A DNA stretch of 64,000 nucleotides, from NCBI GenBank assembly GCA_965222315.1, contig OZ244951.1, forward strand, positions 2,294,001 through 2,358,000. The letters are read 5' to 3'. The stretch comes from JACKII01 sp965222315 (lineage in GTDB: Bacteria > Pseudomonadota > Alphaproteobacteria > Bin95). Below are positions 44,007 to 52,839 of this stretch, piece after piece; the stretch's first letter is position 1, and each line of letters begins with the position of its first letter. Made by a program: the position numbers and the translations under genes. Below the pieces are notes generated by a model. The model was not told where the DNA came from, searched no databases, and saw only the letters and a program-made list of their open reading frames with translations.

Positions 44007-44864
44007 TTAAGATTCGCGGCTGTCCAACCGTTCCCGAATCGCCTGAAGGTCTTGCCATGCTTCCCTTTTTTGGGCTGGCGACCGGAGCAAATAGGCGGGA
44101 TGAAAGGTTGCCATAGCAGGGATTGGCTCGCCGCCGCCCTCCACTGCCACCTCATGCCAGCGGCCGCGGAGGCGCATGATGCCCTCCGTCCGCTGCAATA
44201 CGGTTTTCGCCGCGGCGCCGCCAACCAGGACCAGCACATGCGGCCTGATCAGTGCGATTTGCCTCTGCATGAACGGATAGCAGGCCATGACCTCCTGCGG
44301 TGTCGGCGTCCGGTTGCCGGGCGGACGCCAATATATCGTGTTCGTGATATAAACTTGCCCGCGGTCCAGCCCGATCGCTTGAAGCATCCGGTCGAGCAGC
44401 TTTCCTGACGGACCGACAAAGGGCTCGCCGCGGCGGTCCTCTTCTTCGCCCGGCGCTTCGCCGATAATCATGAGCCGCGCGTCGGCCGGGCCGGTACCAA
44501 ACACCGTGTTGGTCGCCGTTGCCTTCAGCACGCATCCATCAAAGGCATCCAGCCGGGCCCGCAGACCTGCAAGGTCTTCAATTGCCTTCAGTTCGTCGGT
44601 CAGCGCGGACGGAGTAATGGGGGGCGGCCTAGCCGCAAAGGCAGCCGCTGAAGGACCGCGCTGCGATAAAGGCTGCGGTGGAAGCACTGGCGGGATCTGG
44701 GGTTGATCCTGGGGCTGTCCCACTCCTCTTCCCAGCTCAGGGCTACGCGCGGCAACCGCCGCCGCAGCCTGTGGCTTGGCCGAGCGGTCCCAAGGACCAT
44801 CGGCGATGACTTCATCGACACCGGCATCCAGATACCATTGCAAGGCGGCCAGTTCGGCGTTCAT
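44007..44864 (-). CDS. udg: Uracil-DNA glycosylase, family 4-like
   Basis: A 285-residue protein. Residues about 1-90 are a variable, Pro/Gln-rich extension. The UDG domain starts near 95 and has motif 1 GEAPGEEEDRRGEPFVG (135-151), NTIYWRPPGNRTPT and motif 2 HPAYLLR. It removes uracil from DNA. Only two cysteines are present (Cys111 in FDGC and one in MACYPF), so the four-Cys iron-sulfur site of classic family 4 enzymes is not conserved. Gene stands alone and is divergent from ETF-QO. Confidence 0.85.
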   Translation of the reverse strand: MNAELAALQWYLDAGVDEVIADGPWDRSAKPQAAAAVAARSPELGRGVGQPQDQPQIPPVLPPQPLSQRGPSAAAFAARPPPITPSALTDELKAIEDLAGLRARLDAFDGCVLKATATNTVFGTGPADARLMIIGEAPGEEEDRRGEPFVGPSGKLLDRMLQAIGLDRGQVYITNTIYWRPPGNRTPTPQEVMACYPFMQRQIALIRPHVLVLVGGAAAKTVLQRTEGIMRLRGRWHEVAVEGGGEPIPAMATFHPAYLLRSPAQKREAWQDLQAIRERLDSRES

Positions 44865-45011
44865 CGGTGCGCGTTCCCTTTGATGACAGCGCGGAGGACG
44901 GACATTGTTACTCTGCTTGCAGGCCGGTAGCCTACTGGTCTGTCGTTGCCGCTTCCGTTAATGTACCCTACCTAGCAGATATCTCAGACCGAAACGAGGA
45001 TCGGGTCCGGT

Positions 45012-46652
45012 ATGGAACGCGAAAGTATGGAATTCGATGTCGTGATTGTTGGTGGCGGCCCCGCAGGGCTCGCAGCGGCAATCCGGCTGCGTCAACTGGC
45101 AGAGGAACGCGGTGAGGAAATCGACGTCGTTGTTCTCGAAAAAGGTTCCGAGATCGGGGCCCACATCCTTTCCGGCGCGGTTCTCGACCCTCGCTCTTTG
45201 AACGAGTTGCTGCCTGACTGGCAAGATCTGGGCGCGCCGCTGAACCAGCCGGTAAAAAAGGACAAGTTCGTCTTTCTGACCGAGAATTCGTCCCTGCCCT
45301 GGCCGGAGTTCCTGATGCTGCCGGCAATGAAGAACCACGGCAACTACATCGTCAGCCTGGGCAATGTCTGCCGCTGGCTGGGCGAACAGGCCGAGGCGGT
45401 GGGCGTGCAGGTCTTCCCCGGCTTTGCCGCCGCCGAAATTCTCTATGACGAGGAAGGCCGGGTCCGCGGCGTTGCCACCGGTGACATGGGCATCGGCAAG
45501 GACGGCCAGCCCAAGGACTCGCACGAGCCGGGCATGGAGCTGTTGGCTAAATATACCGTGTTCGCCGAAGGCTGCCGCGGTTCGCTCGGCAAGCAATTGA
45601 TGGACAAGTACGGACTGCGCGATGGCGTGCAGCCGCAAACCTACGGCATCGGCATCAAGGAGCTTTGGCAGGTTGATTCCGAAAAGCATGACCCCGGTAT
45701 GGTCATGCACACTGCCGGCTGGCCGATGAAGTCGGACACCTATGGCGGGTCCTTCCTATACCATCTGGAAGACAATCAGGTCGCTTGTGGATTCGTGGTC
45801 GGCCTTGACTACAAGAACCCTTACCTCTCGCCATTCGACGAGTTCCAGCGTTGGAAGGCGCATCACTACATCCGTCCCACCTTCGAAGGGGGCAAGCGTA
45901 TTGCCTACGGCGCCCGCGCGCTGAACGAAGGCGGTCTGCAAAGCCTACCGAAGCTGGTATTCCCCGGCGGGTGTCTGGTTGGCTGCGAGGCTGGGTTCCT
46001 GAATACGCCGCGGATCAAGGGCAGCCATGCAGCCATGAAAACCGGTATGATGGCGGCCGAGTGCATTGCCGACGCGCTATCCCGCGGTGAAGCGCAAGGC
46101 GTGCTGGAAGACTATCCGGCAGCATTTGAGGCAAGCTGGCTCCACGATGAACTGCACCGCGCACGCAACGTGCGGCCGGCCTTTAAGTGGGGACTGCTCG
46201 GCGGCACCCTTTACACGGGCATCGACCAGTTGGTCTTCCGCGGCAAGGCGCCCTGGACGCTCAGCCACCATGGCGCAGACCATGACAGTCTGGTCAACAA
46301 GGCAAAGGCGAAGCCCATCGACTACCCGAAACCGGATGGCGTGGTCAGCTTTGACAAGCCGTCAAGCGTCTACCTCTCTAACACCAATCATGAGGAAGAC
46401 CAGCCGGTTCACCTGACGTTAAAAGATGATGGTGTTCCTGTCCGATACAACCTGGCGAACTATGATGCGCCGGAGCAGCGCTACTGCCCTGCCGGCGTCT
46501 ATGAGATTGTGGAAGAGGAAGGGAAGCCCCGTCTTCAGATCAACGCGCAGAACTGCGTCCATTGCAAAACCTGCGATATCAAAGACCCAAGCCAGAATAT
46601 CCACTGGGTCACGCCGGAAGGCGGCGGCGGTCCGAACTATCCGAACATGTAG
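45012..46652 (+). CDS. etfD: Electron transfer flavoprotein-ubiquinone oxidoreductase
   Basis: A 546-residue membrane-associated flavoprotein. The FAD motif GGGPAG is at residues 14-19. The quinone/FAD region continues with LEKGSEIGAHILSGAVLDPR and YPGGC-like FPGGCLVGCEAGFLN. The C-terminal [4Fe-4S] cysteines lie in YCPAGVYE and NCVHCKTCDIKDP. It passes electrons from ETF (fatty-acid and amino-acid oxidation) to ubiquinone. GAGGA lies upstream of the chosen ATG; a second ATG five codons on is possible. This gene supports the many acyl-CoA functions nearby. Confidence 0.95.
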   Translation: MERESMEFDVVIVGGGPAGLAAAIRLRQLAEERGEEIDVVVLEKGSEIGAHILSGAVLDPRSLNELLPDWQDLGAPLNQPVKKDKFVFLTENSSLPWPEFLMLPAMKNHGNYIVSLGNVCRWLGEQAEAVGVQVFPGFAAAEILYDEEGRVRGVATGDMGIGKDGQPKDSHEPGMELLAKYTVFAEGCRGSLGKQLMDKYGLRDGVQPQTYGIGIKELWQVDSEKHDPGMVMHTAGWPMKSDTYGGSFLYHLEDNQVACGFVVGLDYKNPYLSPFDEFQRWKAHHYIRPTFEGGKRIAYGARALNEGGLQSLPKLVFPGGCLVGCEAGFLNTPRIKGSHAAMKTGMMAAECIADALSRGEAQGVLEDYPAAFEASWLHDELHRARNVRPAFKWGLLGGTLYTGIDQLVFRGKAPWTLSHHGADHDSLVNKAKAKPIDYPKPDGVVSFDKPSSVYLSNTNHEEDQPVHLTLKDDGVPVRYNLANYDAPEQRYCPAGVYEIVEEEGKPRLQINAQNCVHCKTCDIKDPSQNIHWVTPEGGGGPNYPNM

Positions 46653-46685
46653 CGGGAACGGTTTGATTTTGGCGGAGAATTCCTA

Positions 46686-48353
46686 GTGTCTGTGGGCTGG
46701 ACCGCATTACAGAAATTCGCGGCTGCATGTGCTGTCATCGGCGTGGCGGCTGCCTCGCCGGCGGCGGCATCGCAGGGTTTGCCGAAACTCGACCAGCAAA
46801 TCGATCTGACAACGGCTAAATGGGGAGAGTCCCGTGCCGGGCAATACCTCGCCGGGATGCAGGCCCAGCGGCTGAGAGACCCGGCCGCCGCTGCCAAGTA
46901 TCTGGAATCGGCACTGGGCCATGATCCGAATAACCTGCGGCTGGTCAGGCACGTGTTTTACCTGATGGTGGCCGAAGGAAAGCTTGCAGGTGCGAGCCAA
47001 CATGCGCGCATGTTGCTGCGGCACGAACCGGGCTCTTTCATCCCGGTGATGACGCTGGCCGTCACTGCGATGCAGGCCGGTGACTATGCGGAGGCTTTGC
47101 ACCAACTCGCCGCATTGGATGGCGGCGGCCACAATGGGTTGATGCGGGCGCTCGGCCAGGCCTGGGCTGCGGTCGGCGCAGGTGATCTGGTGGCGGCGAG
47201 AGCAGCGCTGAAATTTCCCCTATCAGCACCGGGCTGGGACGGTATCCGCCCGGTCCATGAAGCCTTGATCGAAGATGTTGGCCAGGGCGAGCCTGGCCCC
47301 GCCTATGCCGCCCTGGCAGCCGAGGCGGAAAACCTCCCTGCCAGGCTGCAAGCGCTGATTACCAATTTCGAGGAACGCCAAGCCGATCCTTCGGTTGCGC
47401 CGGCGGTCGCCAATGCGTCTCAGGGATTAGCCCTGGCGTTCGGGACGATCGCTTCGGCGCTGGTGCGCGCCGAGCAGGAGCGGACGGCAATGATCTACAC
47501 CCGCTTGGGTTTGGGTCTGTCGCCGGACGATGACAGCTTGTTGCTACTGCTGGCCGATGCCCTTCAGACGGAAGACCGTTTTGCGGATGCGGCGGCAGCG
47601 TACGGAACAGTGCCCCGTTCCTCCGATTTTTACTATGTCGCTCAAATCGCGAGGTCCCGGAACCTAGCCTGGGACGATCGGCTGGAGGACGGCATAACGC
47701 TGCTGGAGCAGCTATCGGCTGAGTTTGAGGACAAAGCCGATGCGCCCATGCAGTTGGGCGACCTTCGGCGGCGTGATGAGCGATATGAGGAAGCGGCTGC
47801 CGCCTACGACATGGCTTTCGACCGAATCGAACAGGCTGGCGGAGAGCCGGACTGGCAGCTTTATTATACCCGCGGTATCGCACGGGAGCGGATTGGGGCC
47901 TGGCCCGGAGCGGAGACTGATTTTAAGAACGCGCTTGCCCTTGAGGCGGAGCAGCCGCTGGTGCTGAATTACCTGGGCTATTCCTGGATCGACCGCGGGG
48001 AGAACCTGGAAGAAGCCACGGCCATGGTGCGGCGGGCGGCGGAGCTTCGACCGGATGACGGCTTTATTGCGGATAGCGTGGGCTGGGCGGCCTACCGCAC
48101 TGGCAACCTGGAAGAAGCGGTCCAGGAACTGGAGCGGGCCATTCTCATTGAGCCACTCGACCCAACCATCAACGAGCATCTGGGCGATATCTACTGGGTG
48201 GTCGGCCGCAAGATCGAAGCGCGCTACCAATGGGACCGCGCCCTTTCGTTTGATCCTGAAGAGGAGCGGATTCCCGGCCTGAAAGAGCGCCTGGCCTGTA
48301 CCGGCAATGTCTGCCCCCCACTGGAAACGGATGGCACATCGGTTGCGCAGTAG
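46686..48353 (+). CDS. Secreted tetratricopeptide-repeat protein
   Basis: A 555-residue protein with a signal peptide (about residues 1-29, ending AAASQ) and TPR repeats across most of its length. Clear ones include QYLAGMQAQRLRDPAAAAKYLESAL early and the run VLNYLGYSWIDRGENLEEATAMVRRAAELRPDD...AVQELERAILIEPLD near the end. It starts with GTG, 8 bases after GGAG. Such proteins act in outer-membrane or peptidoglycan assembly; the role here is unknown. Its last codons overlap ispE by 23 bases. Confidence 0.85.
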   Translation: MSVGWTALQKFAAACAVIGVAAASPAAASQGLPKLDQQIDLTTAKWGESRAGQYLAGMQAQRLRDPAAAAKYLESALGHDPNNLRLVRHVFYLMVAEGKLAGASQHARMLLRHEPGSFIPVMTLAVTAMQAGDYAEALHQLAALDGGGHNGLMRALGQAWAAVGAGDLVAARAALKFPLSAPGWDGIRPVHEALIEDVGQGEPGPAYAALAAEAENLPARLQALITNFEERQADPSVAPAVANASQGLALAFGTIASALVRAEQERTAMIYTRLGLGLSPDDDSLLLLLADALQTEDRFADAAAAYGTVPRSSDFYYVAQIARSRNLAWDDRLEDGITLLEQLSAEFEDKADAPMQLGDLRRRDERYEEAAAAYDMAFDRIEQAGGEPDWQLYYTRGIARERIGAWPGAETDFKNALALEAEQPLVLNYLGYSWIDRGENLEEATAMVRRAAELRPDDGFIADSVGWAAYRTGNLEEAVQELERAILIEPLDPTINEHLGDIYWVVGRKIEARYQWDRALSFDPEEERIPGLKERLACTGNVCPPLETDGTSVAQ

Positions 48354-49230
48354 CGTCTGCGAGCCGGCCCCGGCGAAGGTTAATCTGTACCTTCACGTGC
48401 TGGGGAAGAGGAGCGACGGCTACCACGAACTGCAAAGCCTGGTGGCGTTCGCGCAAGAGGGCGACCAGGTATCGGCCCGCCGTTCAGACGCTTGGTCACT
48501 GGAAATAGACGGCCCCTTCGCCTCGCCGCTTGGCTCCGAGACTCTGGACAGCAATCTGGTGCTGCGGGCCGCCCGGCGCTTGTTCGCTGGCGGCGGCGCA
48601 ACCGATGCAATGGCGGCCACCTTTACCCTGAGAAAGAACCTGCCGGTAGCGGCCGGAATTGGCGGCGGTTCGGCAGATGCTGCCGCGGCGCTCCGGTGCC
48701 TGCGGCACTTGTTCGGGACGGAGTTGGGGCCGCCGGAAGACTGGGCCAGCCTCGGCGCCGATATCCCGGTCTGCCTGCTCAACCAGCCAACGCTGGTGGA
48801 GGGGATGGGCGAGAAGCTGACAACCGTGGCCCGCATCCCTGCCCTGCCCGTCGTTCTGGTCAATCCAAAAAAGCCATCCAGCACGGGCGCAGTGTTCCAA
48901 GCGCTGGGCGGCCGGTTCGGGGCGGCGGTGGCCAACCCCATTCCCGCGGCGGTCGACTGCCAAAGCCCGGCCACTTTCTGCGCCTGGCTGAATGACAGCC
49001 GGAACGACCTGACGGAGGCTGCCATCCAGACAGTTCCGGAGATCGCAACGGTCTTGGAAGCACTCAACGGGGCGCCGGAAGCGTTGGCCGCACGAATGTC
49101 TGGCAGCGGCGCTACCTGCTTTGGTCTGTTTCCGACTGCGGCGGCGGCGGCCCATGCTGCCGCTCTCCTGGTAAGCCAGTTCGGTGATTGGTGGGTGTAT
49201 CCGACGATGCTGCAAGGCTCACCCGCGTAA
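48331..49230 (+). CDS. ispE: 4-diphosphocytidyl-2-C-methyl-D-erythritol kinase
   Basis: A 299-residue GHMP kinase. PAPAKVNLYLHVLGKRSDGYHEL (residues 12-34) holds the substrate-binding Lys and Tyr/His. The ATP loop LPVAAGIGGGSADAAAAL and the C-terminal MSGSGATCFGLF are intact. It phosphorylates CDP-methylerythritol in the MEP pathway of isoprenoid synthesis; ispH of the same pathway lies about 2.5 kb further on. It overlaps the end of the TPR gene, a common arrangement in alphaproteobacteria. Start taken at the ATG inside the TPR gene. Confidence 0.93.
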   Translation: MAHRLRSSVCEPAPAKVNLYLHVLGKRSDGYHELQSLVAFAQEGDQVSARRSDAWSLEIDGPFASPLGSETLDSNLVLRAARRLFAGGGATDAMAATFTLRKNLPVAAGIGGGSADAAAALRCLRHLFGTELGPPEDWASLGADIPVCLLNQPTLVEGMGEKLTTVARIPALPVVLVNPKKPSSTGAVFQALGGRFGAAVANPIPAAVDCQSPATFCAWLNDSRNDLTEAAIQTVPEIATVLEALNGAPEALAARMSGSGATCFGLFPTAAAAAHAAALLVSQFGDWWVYPTMLQGSPA

Positions 49231-50235
49231 GCCTCTGCATTGGCTTTATCCCGTGCGCAGCCCCAACAAAGCCGCAGCATTGCCATGGGTAAGCTTCGCC
49301 ATGTCGGCGGGCGCTAGCGTCAGGCGATCCAGGAATTCGCGGCCCTTGGTGTTCGGGGCATAAGGGTAGTCCACCGAGAACATCAGCCGGTCGATGCCAA
49401 AGGTCAGCAATGCCGCAAGGAATGGCGGTTCCGTAAAGATGCCGCTGGTGGTGACCCATACCTGTTCGGTGATCTGCTGGCTGATCGGCCGGTGCAGATG
49501 GTCGATGTCGAGCGAGAAAACCTCGTCCGCCCGCGCCATCATCATCGGCAGCATCTCCCCCATATGGCCGATGATCAGCTTCAGCTTTGGGTGCTTGTCG
49601 AGCGCACCCGACAGGACCATGCGCAACACATGGATTGCGGTCTCGGAATGCCATCCCCAGCCTGCCGCCTCCAGCACGCGCCCTGCGCCAGGCTCCAAAC
49701 CGGAAAAGTAGGCTTCCCTGACCGGGGCCGGTGCAAGATGCGGATGAATGTAGATCGGCACGTCAAATTCGACGGCCGCCGCCAGCAGTTCGTCATAGCG
49801 CGGATCGTCCAGGAACCGTCCGTCGGTGGTTCCGTTGATTAGTGCTCCGTGGAAGCCCAATTCCTGCACGCCACGCCCCAGTTCCGCCGCACAGGCCTCC
49901 GGGCTCAACATGGGCAGAACCGCAAAACCAGCAAAGCGTTTGGGATTTCCGGCAACCACACCTGCCAGATAGTCGTTCATCTCCCGGGCGAGCGAGATGC
50001 CAGCCTCCCCCGGCACCAGATCCGGTCCCGGCCCGGTGTTGGACAGCACCTGCATGTCTATGCCGGCCTCATCCATAGAGCGCAGACGGTCCGGCCCGAT
50101 TTCCGGGGCAAGGTCCATCGGGCTGGGGCCGGACGCCGGAACCGCCCGCGGGCGAAAGCCGCGGGCCGCAATGGCTGCCTTGTCGATTTTCGCAACCAGA
50201 CTCGGAACGGTAAAATGCTCTTCTAGGCTCAGGAC

Positions 50236-50652
50236 TCATAACCAGAACGTCACGGTAGCAGCAATGCATATGGCGCTGAAGAAGGTGTTGGCGCAGCGGT
50301 CATAGCGCATGGCGATGCGGCGCCAGTCTTTGAGGCGTCCGAACATGCGTTCGATGCGGTTTCGCTGACGATAGAGCCCCTCGTCGTAGGGTACTGGCCG
50401 CAGGCGGTTGTTTCTTCCTGGAATACAGGGCTCGATGCCCATGGCCCGCAGTCCATCGCGGAAGGGATCGCTGTCATACCCTCTGTCGCCGATCAAAAAC
50501 CCGGCGGGAGGCAAGGCCGGCAACATGATGGCGGCGCCCTTGTAGTCACTGGCCTGGCCCTCGGTCAGCAACAAGATCAATGGCTTGCCATCCCCATCGC
50601 AAACCGCGTGCAGCTTGGAGTTCAGGCCGCCTTTCGAGCGTCCGATGCAGCG
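50236..50652 (-). CDS. IS5-family transposase, second frame (OrfB), read by -1 frameshift
   Basis: This frame supplies the C-terminal catalytic part. It contains GLNSKLHAVCDGDGKPL, the second acidic residue in LIGDRGYDSDPF and the catalytic Glu in QRNRIERMFGRLKDWRR, then IAMRYDRCANTFFSAICIAA. There is no good start of its own: the frame is entered from OrfA at the A5G4 run. The boundary given is that shift site; the frame stays open further upstream. The joined product would be about 260 residues. Confidence 0.85.
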   Translation of the reverse strand, partial: RCIGRSKGGLNSKLHAVCDGDGKPLILLLTEGQASDYKGAAIMLPALPPAGFLIGDRGYDSDPFRDGLRAMGIEPCIPGRNNRLRPVPYDEGLYRQRNRIERMFGRLKDWRRIAMRYDRCANTFFSAICIAATVTFWL

Positions 50653-50996
50653 GGATAAAGCCCCTTTTTCAGCAGGCTGGCCGCCGTGCGGTGCGCCTTC
50701 AGGTGCGTCGCATCGATCATGATGGTGCCAGTTGCCTGGCTCTCGGCTGCCAGTTCCGCGAAAATCCGGTCGAAGACGCCCGCCTCGCTCCAGCGTTTGA
50801 ACCGGTTGTAGAGCGTCTTGTGCGGGCCATAAGCCTCTGGCGCATCCCGCCACATCAGGCCGTTCCGGATAACATGAATAATCCCGCTGATGACACGCCG
50901 GTCATCCACCCTGGGCACGCCCCGAGGTTTGTTCGGCAATAGCGGCCGGAGCCGGGCGAATTGTTCTTCCGAAAGCCAGAAATGATGCTCTGCCAT
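50622..50996 (-). CDS. IS5-family transposase, first frame (OrfA)
   Basis: A 124-residue frame with the IS5 N-terminal domain: HHFWLSEEQFARLRPLLPN, DDRRVISGIIHVIRNGLMWRDAPEAYGPHKTLYNRFKRW, and the first catalytic Asp in TIMIDATHLKAHRTA. Start set at MAEHHF; nineteen more upstream codons are open but not typical of the family. At SLLKKG the run AAAAAGGGG allows a -1 slip into OrfB, producing SLLKKGALSRCIGRSKGG, which matches the family across the join. Confidence 0.87.
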   Translation of the reverse strand: MAEHHFWLSEEQFARLRPLLPNKPRGVPRVDDRRVISGIIHVIRNGLMWRDAPEAYGPHKTLYNRFKRWSEAGVFDRIFAELAAESQATGTIMIDATHLKAHRTAASLLKKGLYPAASDARKAA

Positions 50997-51142
50997 GGAC
51001 AACTCCCAATTTTGGGAGTTTGAATCATCCTCCAACCGATTCGGGAATCCCATTTATGGGTCCTGAGCCTAGGGCAATAACGGGCATATCAGATCTCCTG
51101 GAAATACAAGCGGGCGCGGGTTTTGCCTTGCAGACCCAGCGG

Positions 51143-51700
51143 TCATTCTTCCTCTTTCAGGGTCCGCTCCAGTTCCTCACGGGTCAACTGAAGCCCAATC
51201 ACGACCCTAAAATCCGCGACGTCCTGGTTGGGTGGAATAGGAATGGTCAGCAGCAATTCTTCGCTGAAAACGGCTTGCCGCGCCGTGCTTTCGAAGGCAA
51301 TGGCCAGCGGGAATTCATTGCGCTGGGATATCTGTTTGTTGCCGTCAATCACGGCGACGAAGTAGGAGATCGGAATGCTTTCTCCAGGTATCGCGGCGGG
51401 CCCCCGCTCCGCGCCCACGTTCAGCAACAGGTCCATCTCCAATTGCCGCTCTTCCCTGAAGACAGAGCAGACGTGCCGCACATTGCCGACCCTTGCACGG
51501 ATGACCAGATCGGTTAGGTCCCTATCACTGTTTGGGGTGTAGCGTTCAAGGGTTTCGCCAACGGCCAAGACACCCGTTGTCGGACAGTTCACCAGCACCT
51601 CGTTCGGTTCGCCGGCCAGTCCGCAACCGGCGAGACTGAGCGCCAGAACAGCAGCGGCAAAACGATTGCGGGCTGTGCGGCCAGGTGCCTTTTCGGTCAT
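51143..51700 (-). CDS. Predicted lipoprotein of unknown function
   Basis: A 185-residue protein with a signal sequence and lipobox LSLAGC (Cys about residue 26). The mature part has two further Cys (VNCPTTG, RHVCSVF), probably a disulfide, and strand-rich blocks such as RARVGNVRHVC and ISYFVAVIDGNKQI. The tail is acidic. No named domain is recognised; similar short lipoproteins are common in alphaproteobacteria. It lies upstream of the broken amidohydrolase gene on the same strand and divergent from ispH. Confidence 0.8.
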   Translation of the reverse strand: MTEKAPGRTARNRFAAAVLALSLAGCGLAGEPNEVLVNCPTTGVLAVGETLERYTPNSDRDLTDLVIRARVGNVRHVCSVFREERQLEMDLLLNVGAERGPAAIPGESIPISYFVAVIDGNKQISQRNEFPLAIAFESTARQAVFSEELLLTIPIPPNQDVADFRVVIGLQLTREELERTLKEEE

Positions 51701-51794
51701 ATGGTTTCTCGCTGCTGGAATATGTTAGAGGACCACCATAGGCAGCGTATGCAGCGCGGCAAGCGCGGCGCTGCGATTCATAAGGGATCGTTTG

Positions 51795-52748
51795 ATGCAA
51801 AAGCCACCCCTCTCCGTCCTGCTCGCCGCGCCACGTGGATTTTGCGCCGGTGTGGACCGGGCTATCCTCATAGTTGAGCGGGCGCTGGAGAAGTGGGGGC
51901 CTCCCGTCTATGTCCGCCACGAAATCGTGCATAACCGGCATGTGGTCGAATCGCTCCGCGCCAAGGGGGCAGTGTTCGTCGCCGAATTGGACGAGGTGCC
52001 AACCGACGCGCCGGTCATCTTCTCCGCTCACGGCGTGCCCAAGTCTGTGCCGGCGGAGGCCGAGCGCCGCAATCTGACCTATGTCGACGCCACTTGCCCG
52101 CTGGTGAGCAAGGTGCATCGCGATGCCGAGAAACATTACCAGCGCGAAGGGCGTCACCTGCTGCTGATCGGCCATGCCGGCCATCCGGAAGTGATAGGTA
52201 CCCTCGGCCAGGTCCCCGACGATGCCGCCACTCTTATCGAGACTGTCGAGGATGCAGAAGCGGTTGAGCCACCGCAGGGGATGGACCTCGCCTACGTCAC
52301 GCAGACGACGCTTTCCGTCGATGACACCAAGGGCATAATTGACGTGCTACGCCGCCGGTTCCCTTCGATTGCCGCGCCGAAACAGGAGGATATTTGCTAC
52401 GCCACCACCAACCGCCAACTGGCGGTGAAGACGGCCGCCGCGCAAGCGGAGGCATTTCTCGTGGTCGGCTCCGCCAATTCCTCCAACTCGAACCGGCTGG
52501 TTGAAGTCGCCAAACAGGCAGGCTGCGCCGTCTCCCAGCTCGTCGATGACCGCAACGGCATCGATTGGCACGCGCTGGATGGTGTGCGCACGCTGGCGGT
52601 TTCCGCTGGTGCATCCGCGCCTGAATCGCTGGTACAGGGCGTTATCGATGCGTTGCGCGAGCGCTTCGACGTGTCCGTTGAAACGTTGGAGACAGCCCAG
52701 GAAGGGGTTGAGTTCAAGCTGCCACGTGTTTTGGTGCAACCGGCCTGA
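51795..52748 (+). CDS. ispH: 4-hydroxy-3-methylbut-2-enyl diphosphate reductase
   Basis: A 317-residue enzyme of the last MEP-pathway step, making IPP and DMAPP. The three iron-sulfur cysteines are intact: Cys17 in RGFCAGVDRAI, Cys101 in DATCPLVSKVH and Cys201 in DICYATTNRQ. The substrate motifs FSAHGVP and SANSSNSNRL are present. A TTG precedes the ATG; the ATG gives the usual N terminus. Followed by thrB and rnhA, an order found in many alphaproteobacteria. Confidence 0.96.
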   Translation: MQKPPLSVLLAAPRGFCAGVDRAILIVERALEKWGPPVYVRHEIVHNRHVVESLRAKGAVFVAELDEVPTDAPVIFSAHGVPKSVPAEAERRNLTYVDATCPLVSKVHRDAEKHYQREGRHLLLIGHAGHPEVIGTLGQVPDDAATLIETVEDAEAVEPPQGMDLAYVTQTTLSVDDTKGIIDVLRRRFPSIAAPKQEDICYATTNRQLAVKTAAAQAEAFLVVGSANSSNSNRLVEVAKQAGCAVSQLVDDRNGIDWHALDGVRTLAVSAGASAPESLVQGVIDALRERFDVSVETLETAQEGVEFKLPRVLVQPA

Positions 52749-52839
52749 GCGTGGCCGGATGATTGCTTGACAGACCCTTGCCTCTCAGGCGATCTGCGTC
52801 GGAGAAACGTTTTTATTTGCCAATAGAATAGTGACGCTC

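Larger units (their letters stand above)
50227..51068 (-). mobile_element. IS5-family insertion sequence, 842 bp
   Basis: The element has imperfect terminal inverted repeats (GCTCAGGACTCATAA left, GCTCAGGACCCATAA as complement of the right end) and is flanked on both sides by CTAG. Because CTAG is a palindrome, the duplication could be TA with ends starting GGCTC. Two overlapping frames encode the transposase, read by -1 frameshift. It interrupts an amidohydrolase gene after codon 6. It looks intact and possibly active. Confidence 0.92.
49246..51087 (-). pseudogene. ACMSD-type amidohydrolase gene, disrupted by an IS element
   Basis: The intact ancestor encodes a 331-residue amidohydrolase 2 (ACMSD-like decarboxylase/hydrolase). 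Its start ATG with AGGAG lies at 51087 (MPVIAL), then the IS, then EEHFTVPSLVAKIDKAA in frame. Further family features are MDEAGIDMQVLSN, PIYIHPH and IGHMGEMLPMMMARAD. The joined sequence reads MPVIALEEHF, the usual N terminus. The IS brings an in-frame TGA just ahead of EEHF. An internal ATG at 50118 could give a 290-residue N-truncated protein lacking the first metal-binding block. Confidence 0.88.
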
